From RGIG3102 sp964507095 (GTDB taxonomy: Bacteria; Bacillota; Clostridia; Oscillospirales; Ruminococcaceae): a DNA stretch of 52,901 bases. The position numbers and the translations under genes were made by a program. The stretch lies in assembly GCA_964507095.1 (NCBI GenBank), contig CAZDOS010000006.1, positions 1 through 52,901 of the forward strand, given 5' to 3'. This document shows positions 1-8,332 of the stretch, piece by piece. Below the pieces are notes generated by a model. The model was not told the origin of the DNA. It saw nothing but the letters and a program-made list of their open reading frames with translations, and searched no databases. How positions within the stretch are numbered: position 1 is the first letter of the stretch; every line of letters starts with the position of its first letter.

Positions 1-2
1 AT

Positions 3-461
3 CTGGTTTCAAGGATGAAGGAGATCAGGAGGGTGTTCGAGTATCACGGCGCTGAGCACAAGACCATACACTGCTTTGAATCGGGAGAGGCTCTGACCGT
101 GGAAAACGTCAGGAAGCACACCCGTTTCCACCCGAGATGCGGAACCAGTTTCCTCTTTATAGTGCTGGCGGTCAGCATAGTGATTTTTTCCTTCGTGCCG
201 TGGAAAGGGACACTTTCAAGAGCACTTCTGAAGGTCCTGTTTCTCCCTGTTGTCGTAGGCGTCGCCTATGAGATCCTCAGATATACCGGAACTCATGACA
301 ACGCCGCATGCAGGGTGCTCGCACGGCCGGGACTGTGGTTCCAGAGACTGACGACAAGGGAACCTGATGATTCCATGATCGAGGTGGCTATCGCCTCGGT
401 CAACGCGATTCTTCCCGAAACTGCCGTCACAAAGACCGATGATGCGGGGGACCGGCAATGA
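3..461 (+). CDS. DUF1385 (YqhQ-like) membrane protein, 5' truncated by window edge
   Basis: C-terminal part of a DUF1385 protein. The reading frame is open to the left edge (codons from base 3 give L-V-S-R before the first internal Met at 15), and the conserved R-R-V-F-E-Y-H-G-A-E-H-K block sits right there, so the true start lies outside the window. The visible part continues with the F-H-P-R-C-G-T-S-F motif and two hydrophobic segments, then a conserved N-x-x-A-C-R-V-L region. The biochemical role of the family is not known; it is an integral membrane protein often next to prmC in Clostridia, as here, where its stop overlaps the prmC start by four bases (ATGA). Confidence 0.85.
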   Translation: MVSRMKEIRRVFEYHGAEHKTIHCFESGEALTVENVRKHTRFHPRCGTSFLFIVLAVSIVIFSFVPWKGTLSRALLKVLFLPVVVGVAYEILRYTGTHDNAACRVLARPGLWFQRLTTREPDDSMIEVAIASVNAILPETAVTKTDDAGDRQ

Positions 462-1318
462 ATTACCGAGAACTCAGGGAAAAGTGCGCCCGGATACTGT
501 CAGACAATGAATACTGCGACGTGTCCTTCGAACTGCCGATCCTGGCAGAGCTGGCGACAGGAAAGAAAAGAGGGGAGCTCTTTCTGGATGACGAGATAGA
601 CAGCTTTGACTGCGCACGGCTCATCAGCCTGTGCACGAGAAGAAAGGAAGGCTATCCGCTTCAGTACCTGCTAGGGAAATGGGACTTCATGGACCTTGAA
701 CTGAATGTGGGAGAGGGCGTGCTCATTCCGAGGCAGGACACCGAGTGCGTGTGTGAGGCTGCCCTGAGGCACCTGGAAGGAATAAACCGGCCGGTAGTCA
801 TAGACCTGTGCTCCGGAACAGGCGCCATAGCGCTTGCGATAAAGAAGCACTGTCCGAAACGGACGGTCCTCGCGCTTGAAAAAAGCGAGGAAGCGTACCG
901 GTATCTGGAAAAGAACATCGAAAGCACTGCTTTGGAGGTGCTTCCCATAAAGTATGACGTGTTCAGGTTCGACTATGTCCCCGAGGAAGGTACTTTCGAC
1001 ATGATAGTATCAAATCCTCCGTACATCGACCGGACACTGGAAGGCACCCTGCAGAAGGAGCTGTCGTATGAGCCCAGGGAGGCTCTGTACACTTCCGGCG
1101 GAGGCCTGAGGTTCTACAGATTCATAGCGGAATACTTCAGAAGGACGCTGAAAGACGGCGGATATCTTGTGTTCGAATGCGGAAGCGACCAGTATGACCG
1201 GCTGCAAAGGATACTGTCAGGCTACGGCTACAGCATAGTCGAGAAGATAACGGATCTGGGCGGAAACGACAGAGGCATAGTCGCAAGATATTATCACGAT
1301 CACGACAAAATTTTGTAG
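458..1318 (+). CDS. prmC: Release factor glutamine methyltransferase
   Basis: Methylates the glutamine of the GGQ motif of peptide-chain release factors, using S-adenosylmethionine. The 286-residue product has the usual length, an N-terminal helical domain, the SAM-binding motif D-L-C-S-G-T-G-A (about residues 116-123) and the diagnostic N-P-P-Y catalytic motif at about 186-189. The start overlaps the stop of the DUF1385 gene (ATGA), implying translational coupling. The common downstream partner prfA is absent; a new promoter and recA follow instead. Identity is well supported by motifs and neighbour. Confidence 0.93.
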   Translation: MNYRELREKCARILSDNEYCDVSFELPILAELATGKKRGELFLDDEIDSFDCARLISLCTRRKEGYPLQYLLGKWDFMDLELNVGEGVLIPRQDTECVCEAALRHLEGINRPVVIDLCSGTGAIALAIKKHCPKRTVLALEKSEEAYRYLEKNIESTALEVLPIKYDVFRFDYVPEEGTFDMIVSNPPYIDRTLEGTLQKELSYEPREALYTSGGGLRFYRFIAEYFRRTLKDGGYLVFECGSDQYDRLQRILSGYGYSIVEKITDLGGNDRGIVARYYHDHDKIL

Positions 1319-1325
1319 TTTTCTG

Positions 1326-1354
1326 TTGTATTATCGGCATTGATTTGGTATAAT
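1326..1354 (+). promoter_or_regulatory. Promoter of the recA operon (extended -10)
   Basis: TTGTAT at 1326-1331, 17-base spacer, TATAAT at 1349-1354 preceded by TGG, i.e. an extended -10. It lies in the 92-base gap between prmC and recA. No recognisable LexA box (GAAC-N4-GTTC type) is present around it. Confidence 0.75.
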
Positions 1355-1387
1355 CTAATCAGAAAAACAATTCTAAGTTGTTAATAA

Positions 1388-1397
1388 TGTGATCACA
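1388..1397. promoter_or_regulatory. 10-bp palindrome just before the recA ribosome binding site
   Basis: TGTGATCACA is a perfect palindrome directly before AAGGAGA (1398-1404). It is downstream of the promoter, in the transcribed leader. It could be a repressor site or chance; the adjacent AACAA-N7-TTGTT repeat at 1366-1382 adds to the symmetry of the leader. Confidence 0.25.
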
Positions 1398-1410
1398 CAA
1401 GGAGATAAAT

Positions 1411-2535
1411 ATGGCTACAGACAGAGAAAAAGCATTGCAGACCGCTCTTGACAATATCGCCAAGGAGTTCGGTAAAGGTGCGATAATGAGACTCGGAGAG
1501 AATGTCGCGATGAATGTCGACACCATCTCGTCCGGTTCCCTTTCGCTGGACCTTGCACTCGGAGTGGGAGGACTTCCCAGAGGAAGGATAATCGAGATAT
1601 TCGGACCTGAAAGCAGCGGCAAGACCACGCTTGCTCTTCATGCTGTCGCCGAGGCACAGAAGCAGGGCGGAAACGCCGCCTACATCGACGTCGAGCATGC
1701 TCTTGATCCTGTCTATGCGGCAGCTCTCGGAGTGGACATAGACTCGCTCCTCGTTTCACAGCCTGATACAGGCGAACAGGCTCTCGACATCTGCGACATG
1801 CTCGTAAGGAGCGGAGCTATCGATGTCGTGGTCGTTGACTCGGTCGCAGCCATGGTCACAAAGGCTGAGATCGAGGGTGACATGGGCGATTCGCACATGG
1901 GCGTTCAGGCAAGGCTCATGAGCCAGGCCATGAGAAAGCTCACCAGCGGCATAGGCAAGACAAACACGATAGTAATATTCATCAACCAGCTGCGTGAAAA
2001 GATAGGCATCGCATACGGCAATCCTGAAGTCACCCCGGGCGGAAGAGCTCTCAAGTATTTCTCATCGGTCAGGATCGACGTCAGAAGAGTCGAGGCAATC
2101 AAGAACGGTTCCGAGGTGGTCGGAAACAAGACAAGAGCCAAGGTCGTCAAGAACAAGGTCGCTCCTCCTTTCAAGGAGGCTGAGTTCGATATCATGTTCG
2201 GACAGGGCATCTCCAAGACAGGCGAGCTGGTGGATCTCGGCGTGACGACAGGTGTCATCACAAAGTCCGGAGCATGGTTCAGCTACGGTGAGATGAGGCT
2301 CGGACAGGGACGTGAGAACGTCAAGGAGTACTTCAAGGAGAATCCTGAATTTGCCAAGGAGATCGAGGAAAAGGTCTTCCGGGCAGTCAAGGAAGCCCAG
2401 AGCGACGGCATAAACATACTTTCAGGCAAGAAGCCTCTCAAGGGGAAGACCACTGCGGTCATCGAGTCCGCACGGGAGAGCAAGGAGCCTGCAAGGAAGC
2501 GCAGCGGGAACATAGACATAGATGCTGACGACTGA
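1411..2535 (+). CDS. recA: RecA recombinase
   Basis: DNA-dependent ATPase that forms filaments on single-stranded DNA, performs strand exchange and activates LexA-type self-cleavage. The 374-residue product carries Walker A G-P-E-S-S-G-K-T at 65-72, the DNA-binding L1 stretch beginning E-G-D-M-G-D-S-H, the L2 region around N-P-E-V-T-P-G-G-R-A-L-K-Y-F, and an acidic C-terminus. ATG at 1411 follows AAGGAGA. It is first in a run with recX, rimO, pgsA and a carboxypeptidase gene. No SOS box is visible upstream, so regulation may not follow the Bacillus pattern. Confidence 0.98.
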   Translation: MATDREKALQTALDNIAKEFGKGAIMRLGENVAMNVDTISSGSLSLDLALGVGGLPRGRIIEIFGPESSGKTTLALHAVAEAQKQGGNAAYIDVEHALDPVYAAALGVDIDSLLVSQPDTGEQALDICDMLVRSGAIDVVVVDSVAAMVTKAEIEGDMGDSHMGVQARLMSQAMRKLTSGIGKTNTIVIFINQLREKIGIAYGNPEVTPGGRALKYFSSVRIDVRRVEAIKNGSEVVGNKTRAKVVKNKVAPPFKEAEFDIMFGQGISKTGELVDLGVTTGVITKSGAWFSYGEMRLGQGRENVKEYFKENPEFAKEIEEKVFRAVKEAQSDGINILSGKKPLKGKTTAVIESARESKEPARKRSGNIDIDADD

Positions 2536-3184
2536 TAAGGGAATAGTAATTACTGATATATCCAAGACTAAAAAGGGCTTCAATGCCCTTTTTAGTGATA
2601 GTGAGTTTCTTTTTTCGGTGGATGACATGATACTGGTCTCTCACGGCATTGTGCCGGGTGAGACCTATTCTGTCATTGAGCTTGAAGAACTCAGGAAGGA
2701 AAGCCTGGAAAACAAGGCGGTGGAGAAATGTTTCAGATATCTTTCCGACAGGGCTCATTCCACAAGACAGCTTTACAACAAGCTTTTAAGGTATTATGAT
2801 GAAGAGACAGCTTCTTCAGCTGTCAGAAAGATAGAGGAGATGGGCCTTGCGGACGATGCACGGTACCGGAGAGCGAGAGCCGAATGGCTCCTCTACTCAA
2901 AAAACAAGTCTCTCGTTGAAATAGACAACGACCTCGCGCGGCGGGGGATCGACAGATCCGTACGACAGGCCGCGATCGATGAGATGGGCGTGGATGACCA
3001 GACGGAGCAGATCGTCCGGATCATCAGGACAAAGTATCTTTCAAGGCTCGCTCAGCCCGAAAAGATCATTGCCGCCCTTTCCAGAAGGGGTTTCAGGTAT
3101 CGGGAGATAAGAGAGCGGTTAAACGCCTTTGAAGACCGGGGAACTGTCGACCCGGATAACAGTATTAACGGAGAAATGCAATGA
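2522..3184 (+). CDS. recX: Regulatory protein RecX
   Basis: Modulator of RecA filaments. The protein is about 220 residues, mostly helical and rich in Arg and Lys, with the typical three-helix repeats: A-x-x-x-A-L-x-Y-L-S-like start (K-C-F-R-Y-L-S-D-R-A-H-S), then E-E-M-G-L-A-D-D-A-R-Y, and G-F-R-Y-R-E-I-R near the end. The ATG chosen overlaps the last 14 bases of recA; its ribosome binding site is weak, so a start slightly downstream is possible. Coupling of recX to recA by overlap is common. The stop overlaps the rimO start by four bases. Confidence 0.85.
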   Translation: MLTTDKGIVITDISKTKKGFNALFSDSEFLFSVDDMILVSHGIVPGETYSVIELEELRKESLENKAVEKCFRYLSDRAHSTRQLYNKLLRYYDEETASSAVRKIEEMGLADDARYRRARAEWLLYSKNKSLVEIDNDLARRGIDRSVRQAAIDEMGVDDQTEQIVRIIRTKYLSRLAQPEKIIAALSRRGFRYREIRERLNAFEDRGTVDPDNSINGEMQ

Positions 3185-4503
3185 AATTTACCCTGGTATC
3201 ATTGGGATGCCCGAAGAATCAGGTGGACAGCGACATGATTGCCCACATGCTTCTGAAAGAAGGCAACATATCTACGCCTGACATGACCGAGGCTGACGTC
3301 TGCGTCATAAACACGTGCGGATTCATCAACTCTGCCAAGGAGGAGGCAATCGAGAACATCTTCAATGCCGTCCGGGCAAGGGAAGAAAACCCCAAGCTCA
3401 AGATCGTAGTTACGGGATGCCTTGCGGAGCGCTACCGCGACGATATCCTTGATGAGATGCCCGAAGTCGACGCCGTTGTGGGCATCGGAGCCCATGACAG
3501 GCTGATCGATACGATGAAGAGCGTGGTCAGAGGGGAGAGACTCTCGTGCTACGGTCCGAAGACGGCTCTCAGCCTTGACGGCAAGAGAATCATCTCAACG
3601 CCCAGGCACTACGCTTACCTCAAGATCCGGGAAGGATGCTCGAACGGCTGCTACTACTGCCGGATCCCTCTCATCAGGGGACCGCACCGCTCCAGACCCA
3701 TAGAGAGCTGCGTCAAGGAAGCCGAATGGCTGGCCAGCGAAGGAGTCAGGGAACTCATCGTCGTCGCACAGGACATCACGAGATACGGTGAGGACATATA
3801 CAAGGAGAACAGGCTCGCGCAGCTCGTCACTGAGCTGAGCAAGGTCGAAGGCATACAGTGGATAAGGCTGATGTATGCATATCCCGAAAGGCTCGGGGAT
3901 GACGTCATCGATGTAATGGCAACAAATCCGAAGGTGCTCCATTACCTCGATCTTCCGATCCAGCACATCAATGAAAGAGTGCTGGAAAGCATGAACCGCA
4001 AGGGCGGACGGCGGATAATCCATTCGGCCATCTCAAGGCTCCGCGCGAAGATCCCGGACATAACCATAAGGACAAGCATAATCACGGGCTATCCGGGCGA
4101 GACCGAGGAAGAGTTCGAGGAACTGTATGAGTTCGTCAGGGACATAAAGCTGGAAAGGCTCGGCTGCTTCGCTTATTCCGAGGAGGAAGGCACTGTGGCG
4201 GCCAGGATGACGAATCAGATCCCGGTCCCAGAAAGAGAAAGACGCCGGGACAGGATCATGGAGCTTCAGCGGGGCATAATGGCCGAAAAGCAGGCCGCCA
4301 TGGTCGGCAGGACTGTCGAAGTCATCTGTGATGATTATGATGAGGAGAACGATCTGTTCATATGCAGGAGCGTTTACGACGCTCCGGAGATCGACGGCGA
4401 GGTATATCTGCCGGGCGACAGCGATATACAGATCGGTGATATAAGGAAAGCACATATAATCGAAAGCGATGTATACGACCTGTATGCGGAGCTTGCCGAA
4501 TAA
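3181..4503 (+). CDS. rimO: Ribosomal protein uS12 methylthiotransferase RimO
   Basis: Radical-SAM enzyme that adds a methylthio group to an aspartate of ribosomal protein uS12. The 440-residue protein has the UPF0004 domain with cysteines 10, 46 and 80 for the auxiliary iron-sulfur cluster, the radical-SAM C-x3-C-x2-C motif at 153, 157 and 160 followed by R-I-P-L-I-R-G, and a C-terminal TRAM domain. The I-P-x-I-R-G context and short spacing fit RimO better than the related tRNA enzyme MiaB. It overlaps recX by ATGA and is 11 bases from pgsA. Confidence 0.92.
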   Translation: MKFTLVSLGCPKNQVDSDMIAHMLLKEGNISTPDMTEADVCVINTCGFINSAKEEAIENIFNAVRAREENPKLKIVVTGCLAERYRDDILDEMPEVDAVVGIGAHDRLIDTMKSVVRGERLSCYGPKTALSLDGKRIISTPRHYAYLKIREGCSNGCYYCRIPLIRGPHRSRPIESCVKEAEWLASEGVRELIVVAQDITRYGEDIYKENRLAQLVTELSKVEGIQWIRLMYAYPERLGDDVIDVMATNPKVLHYLDLPIQHINERVLESMNRKGGRRIIHSAISRLRAKIPDITIRTSIITGYPGETEEEFEELYEFVRDIKLERLGCFAYSEEEGTVAARMTNQIPVPERERRRDRIMELQRGIMAEKQAAMVGRTVEVICDDYDEENDLFICRSVYDAPEIDGEVYLPGDSDIQIGDIRKAHIIESDVYDLYAELAE

Positions 4504-4514
4504 GCGAGGACAAT

Positions 4515-5093
4515 ATGAATCTTCCAAACAAACTGACCGTACTGAGAGTCCTTCTCGTGCCGGTATTCATGGTACTGATGTATGTCGATTCGAAATACAG
4601 CTATCTTGCGGCGCTGATAGTTTTCTGCGTTGCGTCCTTCACGGACTTTCTGGACGGAAATATTGCCAGAAAGTACAATATGGTGACTGACTTCGGAAAG
4701 TTCATGGATCCGCTCGCGGACAAGATGCTGACTACTACGGCCATAATCTATCTGGTCAAATTTGGCTTCTGCCATGAGATCGTGCTCATAATCGTTCTGA
4801 TCAGGGAATTCCGGGTCAGCGGAATAAGGATGATTGCGGCGGCTGCTCCGGGCGGCGGAAAGGTCATAGCCGCAGGTCTTATGGGAAAGGCAAAGACCGT
4901 ATTCCAGATGATCTCCATAATTCTGGCCTTCAGCGGTCTTGCACTCAGAGACCTTGGTGTCATAAGCCAGATCTCGCTTGGATCCGTCAACATAGTGGTC
5001 AATGTGATGATGTGGATCATGGCGGCCCTTACGGTCGTTTCCGGAATGCAGTACATACTTCCCAATATTGATCTTATCAGGAACGCAAAATAG
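4515..5093 (+). CDS. pgsA: CDP-diacylglycerol--glycerol-3-phosphate 3-phosphatidyltransferase
   Basis: Makes phosphatidylglycerol phosphate from CDP-diacylglycerol and glycerol 3-phosphate at the membrane. The 192-residue product carries the CDP-alcohol phosphatidyltransferase signature D-G-x2-A-R-x8-G-x3-D-x3-D (D-G-N-I-A-R through F-G-K-F-M-D-P-L-A-D) at about residues 50-75, and several membrane helices. It starts with the typical M-N-L-P-N-K-L-T-V-L-R. The neighbourhood next to recA and rimO is a common Firmicutes arrangement. Confidence 0.93.
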   Translation: MNLPNKLTVLRVLLVPVFMVLMYVDSKYSYLAALIVFCVASFTDFLDGNIARKYNMVTDFGKFMDPLADKMLTTTAIIYLVKFGFCHEIVLIIVLIREFRVSGIRMIAAAAPGGGKVIAAGLMGKAKTVFQMISIILAFSGLALRDLGVISQISLGSVNIVVNVMMWIMAALTVVSGMQYILPNIDLIRNAK

Positions 5094-5110
5094 TTTTGCC
5101 GGAGGACAGA

Positions 5111-6328
5111 ATGACAGAACAGCAGAAAAGGCATCTTGCCAGGGAACAGAGAAGAAAAAGGGTCATGAGGAACAGGTTTTTCCTCGCACTTGCAGTCATT
5201 GCGCTCTTCTTTGCCGGATTTGTTTTTGCTAGAAGCATGAACAGGCTTTCAATAACGCTCAACGGACCCGAAAAGGACACTGTTGAATGCGGAAGCGAAT
5301 ACAGCGATCCGGGCGCTCTGGCAGTCAAGGGAAAGAATGACCTTTCTTCTGACATATGGACAGAGGGGAATGTCGACACATCAAAGCCCGGTGATTACAC
5401 GCTGAGTTATCACATTTCTGACGGAAAGCATGAAAAGTCGGTGGAGAGGACCGTGTCCGTCATTGACACCACTTTCCCTGAGATCGAGCTTGTCGGAGAC
5501 GAAGAGATGACCGTCTATGTAGGCACGGAGTTTGAGGATCCCGGTGCCCGGGCATACGATACCGCTGACGGCGAAATTACCGACAGGATAGCCGTGATCA
5601 GCGATGTGGACACTTCCACAGAGGGAACATACATGGTCAGATACAATGTTGCTGACCGGGCAGGAAATGCCGCTTCCGCCGAAAGGACGGTCGAAGTGGT
5701 GAAGAGACCGGCAGGTTCATCCACAGGAGGAAGATCAGTGTATATCGGAAAGAGCTCCACGGGATATACGATCGAACAGAGAGACGGTGTCTATTATGTC
5801 GGAGGCATTCTTGTGGCGAACAAAACATATGACCTTCCTTCATCCTACGGCCCGGGAGACCTTCTCAGTGAGTTCATGACAGCCTTCAATCAGTTCAAGG
5901 TTGACGGAGCCCGGCGGGGATATAACTACAGGATCATAAGCGGATTCAGAAGCTATTCATACCAGTCGGGACTGTATCAGAGATACGCGAACAGAGACGG
6001 CTACGCCGCCGCGGACAGATACTCTGCCAGGGCAGGCCATTCCGAGCATCAGTCGGGACTAGCCGCGGACATCAACAGCCTTGAGCAGTCATGGGGAAAC
6101 ACGGCCGAAGGCAAGTGGCTGGCCAACAACTGCTATAAGTACGGCTTCATCCTCAGATACCCTCAGGGCAAGGAGAGCATCACCGGATACATGTATGAAT
6201 CATGGCATATCAGGTATGTCGGAGTCGAGGTCGCGACACGGCTTTACAACGGCGGAGACTGGATCACGCTGGAGGAATATCTTGGCATCACCAGTGAATA
6301 CGGAGCCGATCCTGCAGTGGGCAGATAA
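5111..6328 (+). CDS. Membrane-anchored VanY-type D-alanyl-D-alanine carboxypeptidase with two Ig-like domains
   Basis: Peptidase family M15B. From the ATG at 5111 (preceded by GGAGGA; an upstream TTG at 5096 is less likely) the 405-residue product has a basic cytoplasmic tail, one membrane helix at about 23-40, two DUF5011-like Ig folds at about 46-118 and 121-197 (each with D-P-G-A and a T-G/P-x-Y-x-x-x-Y motif), a short linker and a VanY domain. Zinc-peptidase motifs are S-G-F-R-S (277-281), S-E-H-Q-S-G-L-A-A-D (His313, Asp320) and E-S-W-H-I-R-Y-V (Glu363, His366). It probably trims the terminal D-Ala of peptidoglycan stems outside the membrane. Confidence 0.88.
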   Translation: MTEQQKRHLAREQRRKRVMRNRFFLALAVIALFFAGFVFARSMNRLSITLNGPEKDTVECGSEYSDPGALAVKGKNDLSSDIWTEGNVDTSKPGDYTLSYHISDGKHEKSVERTVSVIDTTFPEIELVGDEEMTVYVGTEFEDPGARAYDTADGEITDRIAVISDVDTSTEGTYMVRYNVADRAGNAASAERTVEVVKRPAGSSTGGRSVYIGKSSTGYTIEQRDGVYYVGGILVANKTYDLPSSYGPGDLLSEFMTAFNQFKVDGARRGYNYRIISGFRSYSYQSGLYQRYANRDGYAAADRYSARAGHSEHQSGLAADINSLEQSWGNTAEGKWLANNCYKYGFILRYPQGKESITGYMYESWHIRYVGVEVATRLYNGGDWITLEEYLGITSEYGADPAVGR

Positions 6329-6342
6329 TGTGCTTTTGTCAC

Positions 6343-6371
6343 TTGACAACCACATATAATGATGTTAAAAT
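6343..6371 (+). promoter_or_regulatory. Promoter of the cysS T-box leader
   Basis: TTGACA at 6343-6348, 17-base spacer, TAAAAT at 6366-6371. It begins 15 bases after the preceding gene and places the transcript start near 6378, directly before the T-box stem I. Confidence 0.75.
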
Positions 6372-6377
6372 CAACAC

Positions 6378-6625
6378 ATAAATATTGGAAATGCGTTCGT
6401 ATCAGGACCAGTACCCGGTGTAAAGTTTCTACAGAGAGTGTGGGTGACCCGCTGAAAGCCCGCTGAAAGCAATAAACCGGCGAATGCACCTGAGAGCAGG
6501 CAGGGCGAAACAACAGTAGCTCTGCACGGTGGTCACCGTTATATGGCGCTCGAGATATAAATCGAAGTGGAACCGTGGTTAACAGCCGCCTTCGTTTGCC
6601 GTACGGCAAACCGAGGCGGTTTTTG
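6378..6625 (+). promoter_or_regulatory. T-box riboswitch, cysteine specific
   Basis: Leader RNA that senses uncharged tRNA-Cys by codon-anticodon and acceptor-end pairing and then allows read-through into cysS. Seen in order: A-G-G-A-C-C-A-G-T-A start region, an AG-bulge and distal-loop region around 6430-6465, specifier context G-A-A-TGC-A with TGC (Cys) at 6485-6487, the T-box core AGTGGAACCGTGG at 6566-6578, and a long terminator stem at 6586-6619 followed by TTTTT. The acceptor-pairing bases TGGA (6568-6571) match the U73 discriminator of tRNA-Cys, which independently supports the Cys call. Confidence 0.93.
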
Positions 6626-6685
6626 ATTTTGGTCTTTGGTTTAGAAAGATTTTTTAAGGCGGGAGAGCCGGAAAGGAAGTTTATT

Positions 6686-8077
6686 ATGGACCATATGAAG
6701 ATCTATAACACAATGTCAAGGAAAAAAGAGGAATTCATCCCTCAGACGGAAGGACAGTACAAGATATATGTCTGCGGACCTACCGTCTACAACTACATAC
6801 ACATCGGAAACGCGAGACCTGCTGTCATCTTTGACACGCTTCGCAGCTATCTGAAGTACAGGGGCAACAAGGTCAAGTACGTTTCCAACATCACCGATAT
6901 CGATGACAAGATCATCAACAGAGCGAACGAGGAAGGCATACCTTTTGAGGATGTCGCAAGAAAATATGAGGACGAGTATTATGTCGATCTCAAGGGCCTC
7001 AACGTGAACCTTGCGGACGTACGTCCGAGAGTGTCCGACCATATCCCTGAGATCATCGACCTTGTCCAGACTCTGATCGACAAGGGCCACGCCTACAAGA
7101 CCGAGAACGGCGATGTTTACTACAGGGTCAAGAGTTTCCCTGAATACGGCAAGCTCAGCCACCAGTCCATAGAGGACCTGGAAGCAGGCGCAAGGATAGC
7201 CGTGGGCGAAGAGAAGGAAGATCCGCGGGACTTCGCTCTCTGGAAGGCTGCAAAGCCGGGCGAACCTGCATGGGAGAGCCCGTTCTCACTGGGACGTCCT
7301 GGCTGGCATATCGAGTGCTCAGCCATGAACAGAAAGCATCTGGGCGACACGATCGACATGCACGCAGGCGGACAGGATCTCATATTCCCTCATCACGAGA
7401 ATGAGATAGCCCAGTCAGAGGGCGCTACGGGCAAGACTTTCAGCCGCTACTGGATGCACAATGCATATATCAACGTTGACAGCCAGAAGATGTCCAAGAG
7501 CCTTGGAAACTTCTTTACAGTAAGGGATGTTGCACGGAAGTACGGCTATGAGCCTATAAGGTACTTCCTTCTGTCTGCACAGTACCGCCAGCCGTTGAAC
7601 TTCACTCAGGATGTCATGGAGCAGAGCAAGAACGCTCTCGAGAGAATGTACACCGCAAGAGACCTTCTGGACTTCCTTATCAAGAACACGACGGGAACAA
7701 AGGACGACCTCAAGGCAGATGCTGACAAGGCAAAGGCAGAGTTCATCGAAGTAATGGACGATGACCTCAACACGCGGGACGCCCTTTCCAAGATCTTTGA
7801 ACTTGTAACTGCAATCAACACAAAGGCAAGCGAGCAGTCGAAGGAGAGCCTCGAGTACACGGCAAAGATATTCGATGAGCTCACAGGCGTAATGGGACTT
7901 CTGTACAACCGCAAGACTGACGAGATCCCTCAGCATGTTCTCGATCTCGTAGCCGAGAGAACAGAGGTAAGGAAGGCCAAGAACTGGGCAAGAGCAGACG
8001 AGATCCGCGATGAGCTCAGCGAACTCGGCTATACCGTAAAGGATACGCCGCAGGGTCCTCAGATACTCAAGAAGTAG
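6686..8077 (+). CDS. cysS: Cysteinyl-tRNA synthetase
   Basis: Class I synthetase charging tRNA-Cys. The 463-residue product has the HIGH-type motif H-I-G-N at 39-42, K-M-S-K-S at 268-272 and zinc ligands Cys30, Cys211, His236 and Glu240. The ATG at 6686 follows GAAAGGAAG by a normal distance. The frame is also open upstream to a GTG at 6575, but that lies inside the T-box antiterminator and is not a credible start. Expression is controlled by the upstream cysteine T-box; a strong terminator follows. Confidence 0.97.
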   Translation: MDHMKIYNTMSRKKEEFIPQTEGQYKIYVCGPTVYNYIHIGNARPAVIFDTLRSYLKYRGNKVKYVSNITDIDDKIINRANEEGIPFEDVARKYEDEYYVDLKGLNVNLADVRPRVSDHIPEIIDLVQTLIDKGHAYKTENGDVYYRVKSFPEYGKLSHQSIEDLEAGARIAVGEEKEDPRDFALWKAAKPGEPAWESPFSLGRPGWHIECSAMNRKHLGDTIDMHAGGQDLIFPHHENEIAQSEGATGKTFSRYWMHNAYINVDSQKMSKSLGNFFTVRDVARKYGYEPIRYFLLSAQYRQPLNFTQDVMEQSKNALERMYTARDLLDFLIKNTTGTKDDLKADADKAKAEFIEVMDDDLNTRDALSKIFELVTAINTKASEQSKESLEYTAKIFDELTGVMGLLYNRKTDEIPQHVLDLVAERTEVRKAKNWARADEIRDELSELGYTVKDTPQGPQILKK

Positions 8078-8115
8078 TCAAATCAGAACAGGTAGAATGC
8101 CTGGTCCTTTCAGTG

Positions 8116-8143
8116 GGAGAGCGCGATAGCGCTCTCCTTTTTT
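8116..8143 (+). terminator. Rho-independent terminator after cysS
   Basis: Stem GGAGAGCGC / GCGCTCTCC (8116-8124 and 8129-8137) with a GATA loop, followed by TTTTTT. Confidence 0.92.
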
Positions 8144-8167
8144 CGGATATGTCGGCAGAGGTAATAA

Positions 8168-8269
8168 TGTTGCATGGCAAAGTGCGCACCCTTTGTCATT
8201 ATGTACATTTGCAACAATGTTTTTTGTAAAATTCAGTTATACAAATGATGCATCGTCATATGGTATCAT
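8168..8269 (+). promoter_or_regulatory. Regulatory region of the galactoside cassette: nested inverted repeats and extended -10
   Basis: The 255-base gap after cysS holds several symmetric elements: TGTTGCA (8168-8174) facing TGCAACA (8210-8216); between them CAAAG-N8-CTTTG (8178-8195) enclosing the palindrome GTGCGCAC (8182-8189); and TTTGTA-N11-TACAAA (8223-8245). An extended -10 TGG-TATCAT ends at 8269 without a clear -35. No regulator gene is adjacent, so a LacI- or AraC-type protein encoded elsewhere would be expected to act here. Element positions are seen; function is inferred. Confidence 0.4.
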
Positions 8270-8332
8270 ATATATTTAGAGAGTATGGATCGCATATATC
8301 CATGCAAGCTTATGTGACAAGGAGGACAGGTC

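Noticed and set aside
1320..1410. LexA/SOS box before recA
   Set aside because: No GAAC-N4-GTTC or CGAAC-N4-GTTCG match can be found in the gap.
6575..6685. Upstream GTG start for cysS
   Set aside because: It lies within the T-box antiterminator and terminator; ATG 6686 has the ribosome binding site and matches the usual protein start.
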